Below are positions 35,763 through 44,895 of a DNA stretch of 64,000 nt, piece by piece. The number at the start of each line of letters is the position of its first letter. Within the stretch, counting starts at the first letter, position 1. Source of the DNA: Methylophilaceae bacterium (GTDB lineage Bacteria; Pseudomonadota; Gammaproteobacteria; Burkholderiales; Methylophilaceae); contig JAOKFJ010000002.1 in assembly GCA_028247015.1 (NCBI GenBank), positions 20,463 to 84,462 of the forward strand. Reading direction: 5' to 3'. The notes under the pieces were generated by a model, which had not been told where the DNA came from, ran no database searches, and saw only the letters and a program-made list of their open reading frames with translations. Both the position numbers and the translations under genes were made by a program.

Positions 35763-37069
35763 GACTCAACCTCATAGTCATTATGGAAGTAATCTACTTC
35801 TTCATCAAAATTATTTGTTGAAGCACAAACTGCTTTAATTGCATCTTCTAATATATCAATACCTTTTTTTAAATTTTGATCAGAAATTGTGAGTGGACAT
35901 AAAAATTTAATTACATGATCATCAGCCCCACTAGTTTCGATCATTAAACCTTTTTTGAAGGATAACTTGGTGATTTTGTTAGCTAGATCACCGTTGACAC
36001 AATTTAGGCCTTGAAACATTCCTCGACCTCGGGACGAAAAGTTACCTTCTCCATAGGTCTTAATAATTTTTTGAACACGTTCAGAAATATATTTACCTTT
36101 TTTTCTAACTTCGTTTGTAAATAATTCATCAGACCAGTAGTGGTCAATTGTTTCTTTAGCTGTCACAAAAGCTAGGTTGTTGCCACGGAAGGTACCATTA
36201 TGCTCACCTGGTTTCCATATATCATGCTCTGGCTTGATAAGTGCTACTGCAAAGGGAAGGCCGTACCCACTTAATGATTTTGATAGTGTAATAATATCTG
36301 GGTTTATACCAATCTCTTCGAAACTAAAAAATGTACCAGTCCTCCCGCAACCTGCTTGTATGTCATCAATTATCAATAGCAGGTCATGCTTATCACAAAC
36401 TTTTTGTATACTTCTCAGCCAATTAAAACTAGCGGCAGTTATCCCACCTTCGCCCTGAACAGTTTCAACAATAATCGCCGCTGGATGATCTATGCCACTA
36501 CTTGAATCAGTTAGAACCTTATCAAGGTAAGCCGATGTATCAATATCATCACCCATATAACCATCATAGGGAAGTGTGTCTATTCCAGTTAATAGTGTAC
36601 CTGCAGCACCACGATGGTGTTGGTTACCAGTTGCAGCCAGTGCTCCCATTGTCACGCCATGGTAACCGTTTGTAAAATTGATAATGGTTTGTCGCTTTTT
36701 GATTGTTCTGGCTAACTTCATAGCTGCTTCAACAGCATTTGCACCAGTGGGTCCAGTAAATTGAACCATGTAATCCATATTTCGAGGCTTTAAAATTTTC
36801 TCATTAAATGTCTTAAGAAACTCTCCTTTTGCCTTAGTATGTAGATCAAGTCCATGAGTAACGCCATCTGATTCTATATAATTTAATAAAGATTTTTTTA
36901 GTACAGGATTATTATGGCCGTAATTTAATGTGCCCGCGCCAGCTAAAAAATCTAGGTATTGATTTCCTTCAAGGTCATATAGATACTCCCCCTGCGCTCT
37001 GTTAAAGATCCTTGGAAATGATCTTGCATAACTTTGAACTTCTGATTCGATCTCTTCAAATATTTTCAT
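35759..37069 (-). CDS. ectB: diaminobutyrate-2-oxoglutarate transaminase
   Basis: The 436-residue class III PLP aminotransferase makes L-2,4-diaminobutyrate from aspartate semialdehyde. Motifs include YLDFLAGAGTLNYGHNNP near residue 42, FTGPTGANAVEAAMKLAR near 105, DDIQAGCGRTGTFFSFEE near 235 and the PLP lysine in ITLSKSLSGYGLPFAVA near 265. It lies 9 bp after ectA. The ectoine-type length and neighbours distinguish it from other class III aminotransferases. Confidence 0.97.
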   Translation of the reverse strand: MKIFEEIESEVQSYARSFPRIFNRAQGEYLYDLEGNQYLDFLAGAGTLNYGHNNPVLKKSLLNYIESDGVTHGLDLHTKAKGEFLKTFNEKILKPRNMDYMVQFTGPTGANAVEAAMKLARTIKKRQTIINFTNGYHGVTMGALAATGNQHHRGAAGTLLTGIDTLPYDGYMGDDIDTSAYLDKVLTDSSSGIDHPAAIIVETVQGEGGITAASFNWLRSIQKVCDKHDLLLIIDDIQAGCGRTGTFFSFEEIGINPDIITLSKSLSGYGLPFAVALIKPEHDIWKPGEHNGTFRGNNLAFVTAKETIDHYWSDELFTNEVRKKGKYISERVQKIIKTYGEGNFSSRGRGMFQGLNCVNGDLANKITKLSFKKGLMIETSGADDHVIKFLCPLTISDQNLKKGIDILEDAIKAVCASTNNFDEEVDYFHNDYEVES

Positions 37070-37078
37070 GCCTTACCT

Positions 37079-37585
37079 TTATTTAATTTGACTTATTGTG
37101 ACTAGTATTTCTGATTCATGCTCGTTAGAAAAATCTTCATACTTGTCGAATAGAATTTCCTCATACATTGTGGCTTCATATTTTTTTACAATTTTTTGAA
37201 ACATTCTTCTTGAAGCTATATTATTTTTTGTTATGGAAGTTTCAATAGTATTAACATCTTTATTTTGATCTAATAAAAACTCGATCAACTCGATACCGAG
37301 GCCTTTACCTCTGTAACTCTCATCTATCGCTACTTGCCAAATAAAAAGACAATTTTTATTTGCTGGATTTATAAAACCTGAAACAAATGCAATAACTTTC
37401 TCACCCTCAAAAGCAACAGAACAAGTTTGATTGAAATAATGGGACTGTATTAAATAATGATAAGTTGAATTTAAATCAAGGGGAGGACAGCATTGAATAA
37501 GTTTTGCTACCGCGGAACCATTTTTTTTGGTCGGGAAGGTTATTTTTATTTTACTATCTTTTTTAGAATATACTTCGATTGTCAT
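37079..37585 (-). CDS. ectA: L-2,4-diaminobutyrate acetyltransferase
   Basis: The 168-residue GNAT protein acetylates diaminobutyrate, the second step of ectoine synthesis. The region ITFPTKKNGSAVAKLIQCCPPLDLNSTYHYLIQSHYF is typical of EctA, and the acetyl-CoA loop WQVAIDESYRGKGLGIELIEFLL lies near residue 82. It is the first gene of ectABC. A perfect 16-bp palindrome just upstream of the ATG may be an operator, and no ectR gene is adjacent. Confidence 0.95.
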   Translation of the reverse strand: MTIEVYSKKDSKIKITFPTKKNGSAVAKLIQCCPPLDLNSTYHYLIQSHYFNQTCSVAFEGEKVIAFVSGFINPANKNCLFIWQVAIDESYRGKGLGIELIEFLLDQNKDVNTIETSITKNNIASRRMFQKIVKKYEATMYEEILFDKYEDFSNEHESEILVTISQIK

Positions 37586-37589
37586 ATTC

Positions 37590-37605
37590 TAGAATAGCTA
37601 TTCTA
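37590..37605. promoter_or_regulatory. palindrome upstream of ectA
   Basis: TAGAATAGCTATTCTA is a perfect 16-bp palindrome 4 nt upstream of the ectA start codon. MarR-type EctR repressors bind palindromes near ect starts in methylotrophs, but this sequence has no proven match and could also affect the 5' mRNA structure. Confidence 0.4.
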
Positions 37606-37666
37606 CTCTTACTGATGTTAATGTCCAGTTAGCCTATTCTTTGCACTATTCAAAGCAAAAAAAAAT

Positions 37667-38998
37667 TTATCTTTTGATGAAATATTTGTTCGTTTCACTC
37701 TTAATAATTTTACTAAGTAACAACAAACCAATTAGATTAGGAATAGCCATCATGCCATTCGTAATATCTGACAAATTCCAAATTAGACCTAAGCTCATTG
37801 TCGAGCCAATAAAGACAGCAAACACATAAGCAATTCTGTAGTATTTTATTATGTTAGTGCCCATCAAAAATTCTAGACCTTTTTCTCCATAGTAACTCCA
37901 GCCAATAAGTGTTGAAAATGCAAATAAGGCTGTTGAAAATGCAATAATAATAACCCCACCATAACCTAATGTAGCCTCTACACTTTTACTTGTTAATTCA
38001 CCTGCGCTAATTCCTAGTGTCCATACATCAGTAGTAAGAATGACTAGTGCTGTCAAAGTACACACTACGATAGTATCGATAAAGGTTCCAGTCATTGTTA
38101 CAAGTGCTTGACTGACTGGGTCTTTTGTTTTTGCCGATGCTGCAACTATTGAGGCGGACCCTAGACCTGCTTCATTTGAGAATAGACCTCTAGCTACACC
38201 AAAACGAATTGCAGTGGCAATAGTTGCACCTACAAAGCCACCTGTTGCAGATGCACCATTAAATGCACTATTGAATATTAATGAAAATGCATGTGGTATT
38301 TGATCAAAACGTAATGATAAAGTAACTAGCATGGTGCCGATATAAAGAATAATCATAAAAGGAACAAGTACAGACACAAAGCGTCCTATTGATTTAATTC
38401 CACCAATGATAACGAGTCCAGTGAGAATCGCTAAAAATATTCCTGTCCAATGAGTAGATATATTAAAGGCACTTTCGAAGATATGTGCAGATGAGTTTGC
38501 TTGGACCATATTCCCGACACCAAATGCAGAGACTACTGTAAAGAATGCAAAAAAAGCCCCTAATAATGGCATGTTGGCTCCTTTAGAAATATAGTACATT
38601 GCCCCTCCGCGCATACCACTCGGACCTTTTTCGCGATACTTTACAGCTAGTAATCCTTCTGAATATTTTGTTGCCATACCTAAGAGGCCTGTCAACCACA
38701 TCCAAAAAATAGCACCAGGACCACCCAATGTAATGGCTGTCGCAACTCCAACTATATTACCGATCCCTACAGTTGCTGCTAAAGCAGTCATTAATGATGA
38801 AAATTGAGAAATATCTCCTTTACCATTATCTTTAGTAAAAATAATTTTAAAGGCGAGCGGAAGTGATCTAAATTGTAAACCTCTTAGGAGGAAGGTTAGA
38901 TAGATATGGGTCCCAAAAAGCAAAATTAACATTGGAGGGCCCCAAACCCAACCAGATAAAACCCCTATAAAACTCTCAAATTTTTCTAATAACTGCAT
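37667..38998 (-). CDS. sodium:alanine/glycine symporter (AGCS family)
   Basis: The 443-residue protein has about ten helices and the AGCS signatures LAATVGIGNIVGVATAITLGGPGAIFWMW near residue 70, KYSEGLLAVKYREKG near 110, FVGATIATAIRFGVARGLFSNEAGLGS near 260 and FSTALFAFSTLIGWSYYGEKG near 355. Such transporters import alanine, glycine or related amino acids with sodium. It precedes the ect operon on the minus strand but is separated by 81 bp, and a link is not implied. Confidence 0.93.
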   Translation of the reverse strand: MQLLEKFESFIGVLSGWVWGPPMLILLFGTHIYLTFLLRGLQFRSLPLAFKIIFTKDNGKGDISQFSSLMTALAATVGIGNIVGVATAITLGGPGAIFWMWLTGLLGMATKYSEGLLAVKYREKGPSGMRGGAMYYISKGANMPLLGAFFAFFTVVSAFGVGNMVQANSSAHIFESAFNISTHWTGIFLAILTGLVIIGGIKSIGRFVSVLVPFMIILYIGTMLVTLSLRFDQIPHAFSLIFNSAFNGASATGGFVGATIATAIRFGVARGLFSNEAGLGSASIVAASAKTKDPVSQALVTMTGTFIDTIVVCTLTALVILTTDVWTLGISAGELTSKSVEATLGYGGVIIIAFSTALFAFSTLIGWSYYGEKGLEFLMGTNIIKYYRIAYVFAVFIGSTMSLGLIWNLSDITNGMMAIPNLIGLLLLSKIIKSETNKYFIKR

Positions 38999-39048
38999 TA
39001 TTTATCTCAAAAGAATTGTAGCTATAATTATGATTATAGATGTACTAA

Positions 39049-39393
39049 TTACTGACAATTTAATATTTGATAGGTAGCCTTTCCATTTTCTGAAGAGCCA
39101 ATTTTGATTATGGTATTACCTTTGTTAGTAATAGCTGCATTTTTTGCTAGTTGATTTAAATCTAGTTTAATTGAGTCGGGATCTCTATCAATAAAGCCTA
39201 CCTCAGAGAGGACGCTAACTATTACTGTACTTTTTATGACGCATTGATCTTTATTAAATTTATTTACGATATTAATACTTTCTGAGCCCGGCTCAATATC
39301 AATAAATTTTGCACATCCAAATAATATTAGTGAAGATATTAAGATGCTTGTTACTTCTTTATATTTTATAGACAATATCAAAACTTTCTCCAA
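39049..39393 (-). CDS. DUF4156-like lipoprotein
   Basis: The 114-residue protein has an N-terminal hydrophobic segment with a lipobox-like ILFGC near residue 27, then IEPGSESINIV-type and KNAAITNKGNTIIKIGSSENGKATYQILNC segments that fit the DUF4156 pattern. The last Cys may pair with C53. It lies 19 bp after the ferredoxin gene on the minus strand. Function unknown. Confidence 0.6.
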   Translation of the reverse strand: MEKVLILSIKYKEVTSILISSLILFGCAKFIDIEPGSESINIVNKFNKDQCVIKSTVIVSVLSEVGFIDRDPDSIKLDLNQLAKNAAITNKGNTIIKIGSSENGKATYQILNCQ

Positions 39394-39412
39394 TAAATTA
39401 CCTTAGTTTATA

Positions 39413-39739
39413 TTACCCTTCATTAAGTAACTCTCTTTTATTAGGCTGTCCGTTTGATTTATCAGCATCAGGGATAGCTTCTTTCCTAGCTGTTATAATT
39501 GGCCATACCTTAGCTAATCTTGCATTAATTTCAATAAAATCTTGTTGGTCAGCTGGAACATCGTCTTCAGCAAATATTGCTTCAGCAGGGCACTCGGCGA
39601 CACATAATGTACAGTCTATACACTCGTCTGGATCAATTGCAAGAAAGTTTGGTCCTTCAACAAAGCAGTCGACTGGACAAACATCAACACAGTCAGTGTA
39701 TTTACATTGAATACAGTTTTCGGTTACTACATACGTCAT
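39413..39739 (-). CDS. fdxA: 7Fe-8S ferredoxin
   Basis: The 108-residue protein begins [26 protein letters not shown] and continues [17 protein letters not shown], the two Cys clusters of FdxA-type ferredoxins binding one [3Fe-4S] and one [4Fe-4S] cluster. It carries electrons at low potential in the cytosol. The gene is 49 bp downstream of cysN, so it may feed electrons to the sulfite reductase encoded earlier in the same operon. Confidence 0.95.
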   Translation of the reverse strand: MTYVVTENCIQCKYTDCVDVCPVDCFVEGPNFLAIDPDECIDCTLCVAECPAEAIFAEDDVPADQQDFIEINARLAKVWPIITARKEAIPDADKSNGQPNKRELLNEG

Positions 39740-39788
39740 AATCTTCCTCTATATAATCTTCAGTATTATTTTAATTTATTTTCTATCT

Positions 39789-41075
39789 CTAGGCTATCGA
39801 TTGAATCATCCCAGCTCCGACGGTATGATAAGTACTTTCATCAACAATAATAAAAGCACCAGTACTTCGATTATCCTCATAATTATCAACAATTAGAGGT
39901 TGGGCTAATTTGAATGAGAGTTGCGCAATATCGTTTGTTTTTAGTGTTTCTGCGTTTTCCATTTCTAGATTTTGAATATTTACCTTATGATGAATTTGTG
40001 TAATTTTAACCTTCGAGACTCTAGTTGTATGCATTACTAGGTAAGTGCGACTTAGGGATAGGGGTGCTTCTGCTAACCAACAAACCATAGCTGAAAAATC
40101 TTTAACTGCATTAATTGAGTCATTTTGATGAACTAGCATATCCCCGCGAGAGATATCAATTTCATTCGATAGTGATACGGTAACTGATTGCTCTGGGATT
40201 GCTTCATTTATCAGTTGGTCGCCTACTCGAATTTCTATTACCTTGGACTCATGACCAGATGGCAAGACCTTAATTTTATCGTTTACTTTTAATAGACCAG
40301 ACTCAATTCTGCCCATGAATGCTCTAAAATCATGCAGCTCTTTATTATCAGATGCATGGGGGCGACAGACAAACTGTACTGGAAATCTTAAGGTAGACTC
40401 TTTAATATCTTCACTAGTATCAAGTTTCTCAAGAAATTCAAATAGTGTTGGCCCCTTAAACCATGTGAGAGAATCTCCTCTTTCTACAATCATATCTCCA
40501 TTTAATGCAGACATTGGTATAAATTCTATATTAACTCCAGGGCTTACAAGGTCGATATCATTTGCGAATTGCAGATAGTCTTTACAGATTTGATGGTAGC
40601 TAGATTCGTCATGGTCAATTAGATCCATTTTGTTAATTGCAACTAGTATATGTTTGATTCCTACTAATTTAGAGAGATAGGTATGTCTTCGGGTTTGAGT
40701 AAGTAGACCTTTTCTGGCATCTACAAGAATGATAGCAAGCTGCGCAGTAGATGCAGCAGTTACCATGTTTCTGGTGTATTGCTCGTGTCCTGGAGCATCA
40801 GCAATGATGTATTTACGAGTACCGGTTGTAAAATAGCGGTATGCAACATCAATCGTAATACCTTGCTCTCTTTCAGCCTGAAGTCCATCAGTAATTAAAG
40901 AAAGATCAATAGCATTCATACCTCTTTTCTTTGAGGTTTTTTCAATTTGGTTTAGGGTGTCGGTAAGAATCATTTTACTATCAAATAGCAGTCGTCCAAT
41001 AAGAGTGCTCTTACCATCATCTACACTTCCGCAAGTCATGAAGCGCAATACGTTATTATTTTTTTGTTCTGTCAT
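39789..41075 (-). CDS. cysN: sulfate adenylyltransferase subunit 1
   Basis: The GTPase subunit of ATP sulfurylase activates sulfate to APS. The start at 41075 (MTEQKNNNVLRF) is preferred over 41132, because it lies 1 bp after the cysD stop with GAAGGG about 10 nt upstream. Motifs are the P-loop GSVDDGKSTLIGRLL near residue 14, switch AEREQGITIDVAYRYF near 70, DAPGHEQYTRNM near 95 and NKMDLIDH near 155. The length of 428 residues lacks a CysC kinase fusion. Confidence 0.96.
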   Translation of the reverse strand: MTEQKNNNVLRFMTCGSVDDGKSTLIGRLLFDSKMILTDTLNQIEKTSKKRGMNAIDLSLITDGLQAEREQGITIDVAYRYFTTGTRKYIIADAPGHEQYTRNMVTAASTAQLAIILVDARKGLLTQTRRHTYLSKLVGIKHILVAINKMDLIDHDESSYHQICKDYLQFANDIDLVSPGVNIEFIPMSALNGDMIVERGDSLTWFKGPTLFEFLEKLDTSEDIKESTLRFPVQFVCRPHASDNKELHDFRAFMGRIESGLLKVNDKIKVLPSGHESKVIEIRVGDQLINEAIPEQSVTVSLSNEIDISRGDMLVHQNDSINAVKDFSAMVCWLAEAPLSLSRTYLVMHTTRVSKVKITQIHHKVNIQNLEMENAETLKTNDIAQLSFKLAQPLIVDNYEDNRSTGAFIIVDESTYHTVGAGMIQSIA

Positions 41076-41076
41076 T

Positions 41077-41979
41077 TTAGAAATACCCTTCTTTTTTTCT
41101 TTCTTCCATCGCAGCATCTGAAGTTTGATCATCTAAGCGGGTGGCACCTCGCTCTGTAATGACAGTGCTTGCGGTTTCAAGAATAATCTTATTTACATCA
41201 TCAGCCTCGCTTTCTACAGGAGCTGTGCAGGTAATATCACCAACAGTCCTAAAACGAACCATTATGTTTTCAATTTTCTCTCCTGCTTTAATTGGAGTTA
41301 CTTCAGTAATAGGAACAATGGATTCATTTCTTCTAACAATATCTCGTTTATGAGCAAAGTAAATACTCGGTAATTCTAAATTTTCTCTTTCGATATATTG
41401 CCAGACATCCATTTCTGTCCAGTTAGAGATGGGAAATGCACGAATGTTTTCTCCTTTGTGTACTTTTGCGTTATACAAATCCCATAATTCTGGGCGTTGA
41501 TTTTTTGGGTCCCATTGTCCAAACTCATCTCTAAAACTCATTATTCGTTCTTTCGCCCGTGCTTTTTCCTCATCTCTTCTTGCACCACCAATGCAACAAT
41601 CAAACCCATACTCTTCGATGGCCTCTAAAAGAGTAATGGATTGATATTTATTTCTTGGTTCATCATTAGACTTTAAAACAATCGTACCCTTCTTCATTGA
41701 GTCTTCAAGAGAGGCTACAATTAATCTTTCATTCAAGTCACGCACTTTTTTGTCTCTAAAGTTAATTACTTCAGAATAGTTATGCCCAGTATCTATATGC
41801 ATTAATGGGAAAGGAAATCTCCCGGGCCTAAATGCCTTTTCTGCAATTCTTAATAAGCATAGAGAATCTTTTCCACCAGAAAAAAGTAAAACTGGGTTAC
41901 TACATTGCCCCGCAACTTCTCTCATAATATGAATGGCTTCTGACTCTAACCAATCTAAATGTGTTAATAATTTTTTCAT
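41077..41979 (-). CDS. cysD: sulfate adenylyltransferase subunit 2
   Basis: The 300-residue PP-loop protein forms APS from sulfate and ATP together with CysN. Motifs are VLLFSGGKDSLCLLRIAEKAF near residue 32, FPLMHIDTGHNYSEVINFRD near 58, and the characteristic GGARRDEEKARAKERIMSFRDEFGQWDPKNQRPELW near 140. It overlaps cysH upstream by 4 nt (ATGA) and abuts cysN. Confidence 0.97.
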   Translation of the reverse strand: MKKLLTHLDWLESEAIHIMREVAGQCSNPVLLFSGGKDSLCLLRIAEKAFRPGRFPFPLMHIDTGHNYSEVINFRDKKVRDLNERLIVASLEDSMKKGTIVLKSNDEPRNKYQSITLLEAIEEYGFDCCIGGARRDEEKARAKERIMSFRDEFGQWDPKNQRPELWDLYNAKVHKGENIRAFPISNWTEMDVWQYIERENLELPSIYFAHKRDIVRRNESIVPITEVTPIKAGEKIENIMVRFRTVGDITCTAPVESEADDVNKIILETASTVITERGATRLDDQTSDAAMEERKKEGYF

Positions 41980-42608
41980 GATTTGTCACCTTGATTGTGA
42001 AGACCACATTCTCTTTTTTCATCTACTTTTGTAGGATCAAAATAATCAAATTCATTATCTAGACTATGTTCGCTCATATAAACATCTAAATCTGAATCTG
42101 ACCAATAGTAGAATGGACTTATTTTTAAAAGACCTTGATTGGTTTCAGTTAATATATCTATTTTATTTCTAAAGTCAGTCTGCCCTTTTCTTAGATTTGT
42201 TATCCATAAGTCAGGTTTAATTTCTTCCATAGCTCTATTAAACGGCTCTAGCTTAACTTGTTCTGTAAATTCTTCATGTCTTGGATCTTCAATACCTGGA
42301 ACCGGCCCCATAAAAATTTCTCTATGAGCAGATGTTTGTGAGGGTACATATAATTTAAGGTTTAAATTTAGATGAGAAATAATTTTTTCAGCATAGATAT
42401 ATGTTGCCTTAGTATTGTAACCAGAGTCACACCATACAACTTTGATATTAGGCATAACTTTCGTACATAAGTGAATTATCGCAGCCTCATAAGGGCGAAA
42501 ATTTGTAGTAAGTATAGGATTATTACTTTTTTCTAATGCCCACTTTATTATTTCTATCGGCTTTTTATCCCTTATCTCATCGTTAAGGTTAGATATGTCT
42601 TTGTTCAT
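41976..42608 (-). CDS. cysH: phosphoadenylyl-sulfate reductase family protein (CysH)
   Basis: The 210-residue PAPS/APS reductase converts activated sulfate to sulfite. It has the catalytic RECGLH motif near residue 204 and the PP-loop-derived ILTTNFRPYEAAIIHL near 33, with WCDSGYNTKATY near 59. The CC and CxxC pairs that bind [4Fe-4S] in APS reductases are absent, because only three Cys occur. That implies a PAPS-type enzyme, yet no cysC is in the operon. It is divergent from typical CysH, so the substrate needs direct test. Confidence 0.88.
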   Translation of the reverse strand: MNKDISNLNDEIRDKKPIEIIKWALEKSNNPILTTNFRPYEAAIIHLCTKVMPNIKVVWCDSGYNTKATYIYAEKIISHLNLNLKLYVPSQTSAHREIFMGPVPGIEDPRHEEFTEQVKLEPFNRAMEEIKPDLWITNLRKGQTDFRNKIDILTETNQGLLKISPFYYWSDSDLDVYMSEHSLDNEFDYFDPTKVDEKRECGLHNQGDKS

Positions 42609-42626
42609 TTTTCTCTCATTTTTAGA

Positions 42627-43238
42627 TTATCGCTTTATACGTTTCCATGCAGGATTAATAGTGTCTAACGCACCTTGATATGGATTACTGAAGTCATTGA
42701 GACCTTTGAGAGCATCGATAGCATCTCGATCTTTTCTAATCAAGTAACTATTAAATCCTGATCTTTTTAAAAAGAAGAGTTGATCTCTTAGAACATCTCC
42801 AAAAGCCCTTAATGTTTTATTAAAACCATATTTAATTCTTAATTGCTTCCCACGAGAGAAGATTCGACCATCAGAGAATTTCTCAATATTGACTGCAATC
42901 AAAGGAAATTGATTAATGTCACCTAGCAATAAAAGCGAATCTTCTATCTCTTCGTGTGTTGCAAACCAGAATCCAATATCTTGGTTTTTAATCCGATTTT
43001 TTAAGAGCTCTTGATGTTTAATTAAAACCTTTAGATGTAGTAAAATTTTACCTGAGCTTGGAAATACTGCTTTATTAACTTGTTCCTCTGTGGGGTACTC
43101 TTCTCCAGTTAACTTAAAAAGTACAACTTTTCCGGCTTGTTTTTTTACTTCTACGTTAATTTTAGGAAGCTCAATTGTTAGCCACTCATCTTTAATAATA
43201 GTTTTATCGTAAATAAGTTGTGATTTTATTGTTGTCAT
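42627..43238 (-). CDS. DUF934 protein of sulfite reductase operons
   Basis: The 203-residue protein has the DUF934 pattern IGFWFATHEEIEDSLLLLGDI, IAVNIEKFSDGRIFSRGKQLRIKYGFNKTLRAFGDVLRDQLFFLKRSGFNSYLI near residues 110-175. In beta- and gammaproteobacteria it is nearly always next to the sulfite reductase gene, and may aid electron transfer or assembly, but its activity is not defined. It overlaps the reductase stop by 4 nt. Confidence 0.9.
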   Translation of the reverse strand: MTTIKSQLIYDKTIIKDEWLTIELPKINVEVKKQAGKVVLFKLTGEEYPTEEQVNKAVFPSSGKILLHLKVLIKHQELLKNRIKNQDIGFWFATHEEIEDSLLLLGDINQFPLIAVNIEKFSDGRIFSRGKQLRIKYGFNKTLRAFGDVLRDQLFFLKRSGFNSYLIRKDRDAIDALKGLNDFSNPYQGALDTINPAWKRIKR

Positions 43239-44884
43239 ACTTCATCTCCATAGACGCGAGATTTAAATGGCTCAATTCCAATTCTTTTTACACAGTCAAT
43301 AAACAATTCACCTTCATGTCTCTGTTGCACATACACATCTATTATTTTTTTTACTACTATGGGCATTTCCTCAGAAGAAAAAGAAGGTCCAATTACCTTT
43401 CCAATGCTTGCATTATTTCCTTGGTCGCCTCCCAAAGTAACTTGATACCATTCACTACCATCTTTATCTACACCTAATACACCAATATGACCAACATGAT
43501 GATGTCCACATGCATTCATACATCCAGATATGTTTAGACTAATATCCCCAATATCATGAAGGTAATCCATATCATCAAATAATGTCTGAATTGACTCTGC
43601 GATTGGAATACTTTTAGCGTTAGCGAGAGAGCAGAAGTCTCCCCCAGGGCAACAGATGATATCAGTTAAAAGTCCAATATTTGGTGTTGTGAGATTATAC
43701 AATTTTGCTTGTTCCCATAATTCATACAGCTGCGATTCCTCAACATCAGCTAAAATTAAATTTTGTTCGTGTGAAACACGAAGCTCACTAAAGCTATATT
43801 TATCTGCAAGTTCAGCTACTGCATGCATCTGTTTTGCAGTTGCATCTCCTGGAGCATTATGATTCGCTTTTAAAGATAATGTAACTGAGCGATATCCTTT
43901 TATTTTGTGGGAATGAGTATTTCGAGATAACCATTTAACAAAATGTTTATTATCTATAAATTTATCTAAATTAATAGACTTACTTTTTTTGTAATCAGGA
44001 GCAGTAAAAAATGAGGCAACACGATTTAGTTCTTTTTCATCAATAGTATTTGGCCCGTCTTTTATAAAAGCCCACTCTTTTTCAACTAACCTCCTGAATT
44101 CATCAATACCTAAAGCCTTAACTAGAATTTTTATTCTTGCTTTATACATGTTATCTCTTCGGCCATAAAGATTGTAGACCCGAAGAATGGCCTCGCAATA
44201 AGTTAAAATGTGCTGCCATTCAAGCTCTTCTCGAATAACACTTCCTATAACTGGTGTTCTACCTAAACCACCACCAACCCAAACTTTGATTACCATCTTG
44301 CCTATAGTATTTTTTGAAAATTCGAGACCAATATCATGTGCCTGAACTAAGGCGCGATCTTTTGCTGAGCCAGTTACGCTAATTTTGAATTTTCGAGGAA
44401 GAAGAGCAAACTCAGGATGAAAGGTGCTCCATTGTCTTATAATTTCTGCAATGTATCTAGGGTCAATTATTTCATCAGGAGTTGCACCTGCAAATTGATC
44501 TGTAGTGATATTACGAATACAGTTTCCTGAGGTTTGAATAGCGTGCATTTCAACCTCGGCTAATTCTTTAAGTATTTTTGGTGTATTTTCTAACTTTGGC
44601 CAATTAAATTGAATATTTTGACGTGTACTAAAGTGACCGTAACCACGATCAAACTTATCAGCAATATCTGCTAATTTTCTCAATTGTTTTGATGAAAGCA
44701 TTCCATAAGGAATGGCGACTCTTAGCATAGGAGCATGCCTTTGAATGTATAGACCATTTTGAAGTCTTAGTGGTCTAAACTCTTCATCTGATAATTCCTT
44801 ATTCAGATAGCGATGAAGCTGGTCTGAATATTGATTAACTCTTTCATCAACTAATTTCTGATCAATCTGATCATATTTATACAT
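43235..44884 (-). CDS. cysI: sulfite reductase, siroheme and [4Fe-4S] subunit
   Basis: The 549-residue hemoprotein reduces sulfite to sulfide. The first ferredoxin-like half includes RHAPMLRVAIPYGMLSSKQLRKLADIADKFDRGYGHFSTRQNIQFNW near residues 50-95. The cluster and siroheme ligands are CPGGDFCSLANAKS near 411 and GCMNACGHHHVG near 454. The form is like ferredoxin/NirA-type or monomeric CysI in betaproteobacteria. It follows tauE by 11 bp. Confidence 0.95.
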   Translation of the reverse strand: MYKYDQIDQKLVDERVNQYSDQLHRYLNKELSDEEFRPLRLQNGLYIQRHAPMLRVAIPYGMLSSKQLRKLADIADKFDRGYGHFSTRQNIQFNWPKLENTPKILKELAEVEMHAIQTSGNCIRNITTDQFAGATPDEIIDPRYIAEIIRQWSTFHPEFALLPRKFKISVTGSAKDRALVQAHDIGLEFSKNTIGKMVIKVWVGGGLGRTPVIGSVIREELEWQHILTYCEAILRVYNLYGRRDNMYKARIKILVKALGIDEFRRLVEKEWAFIKDGPNTIDEKELNRVASFFTAPDYKKSKSINLDKFIDNKHFVKWLSRNTHSHKIKGYRSVTLSLKANHNAPGDATAKQMHAVAELADKYSFSELRVSHEQNLILADVEESQLYELWEQAKLYNLTTPNIGLLTDIICCPGGDFCSLANAKSIPIAESIQTLFDDMDYLHDIGDISLNISGCMNACGHHHVGHIGVLGVDKDGSEWYQVTLGGDQGNNASIGKVIGPSFSSEEMPIVVKKIIDVYVQQRHEGELFIDCVKRIGIEPFKSRVYGDEV

Positions 44885-44895
44885 ACAACATACCT

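Noticed and set aside
41076..41132. Longer cysN start at 41132
   Set aside because: It overlaps the cysD end and is Lys-rich and unrelated; the start at 41075 has a Shine-Dalgarno and matches CysN.
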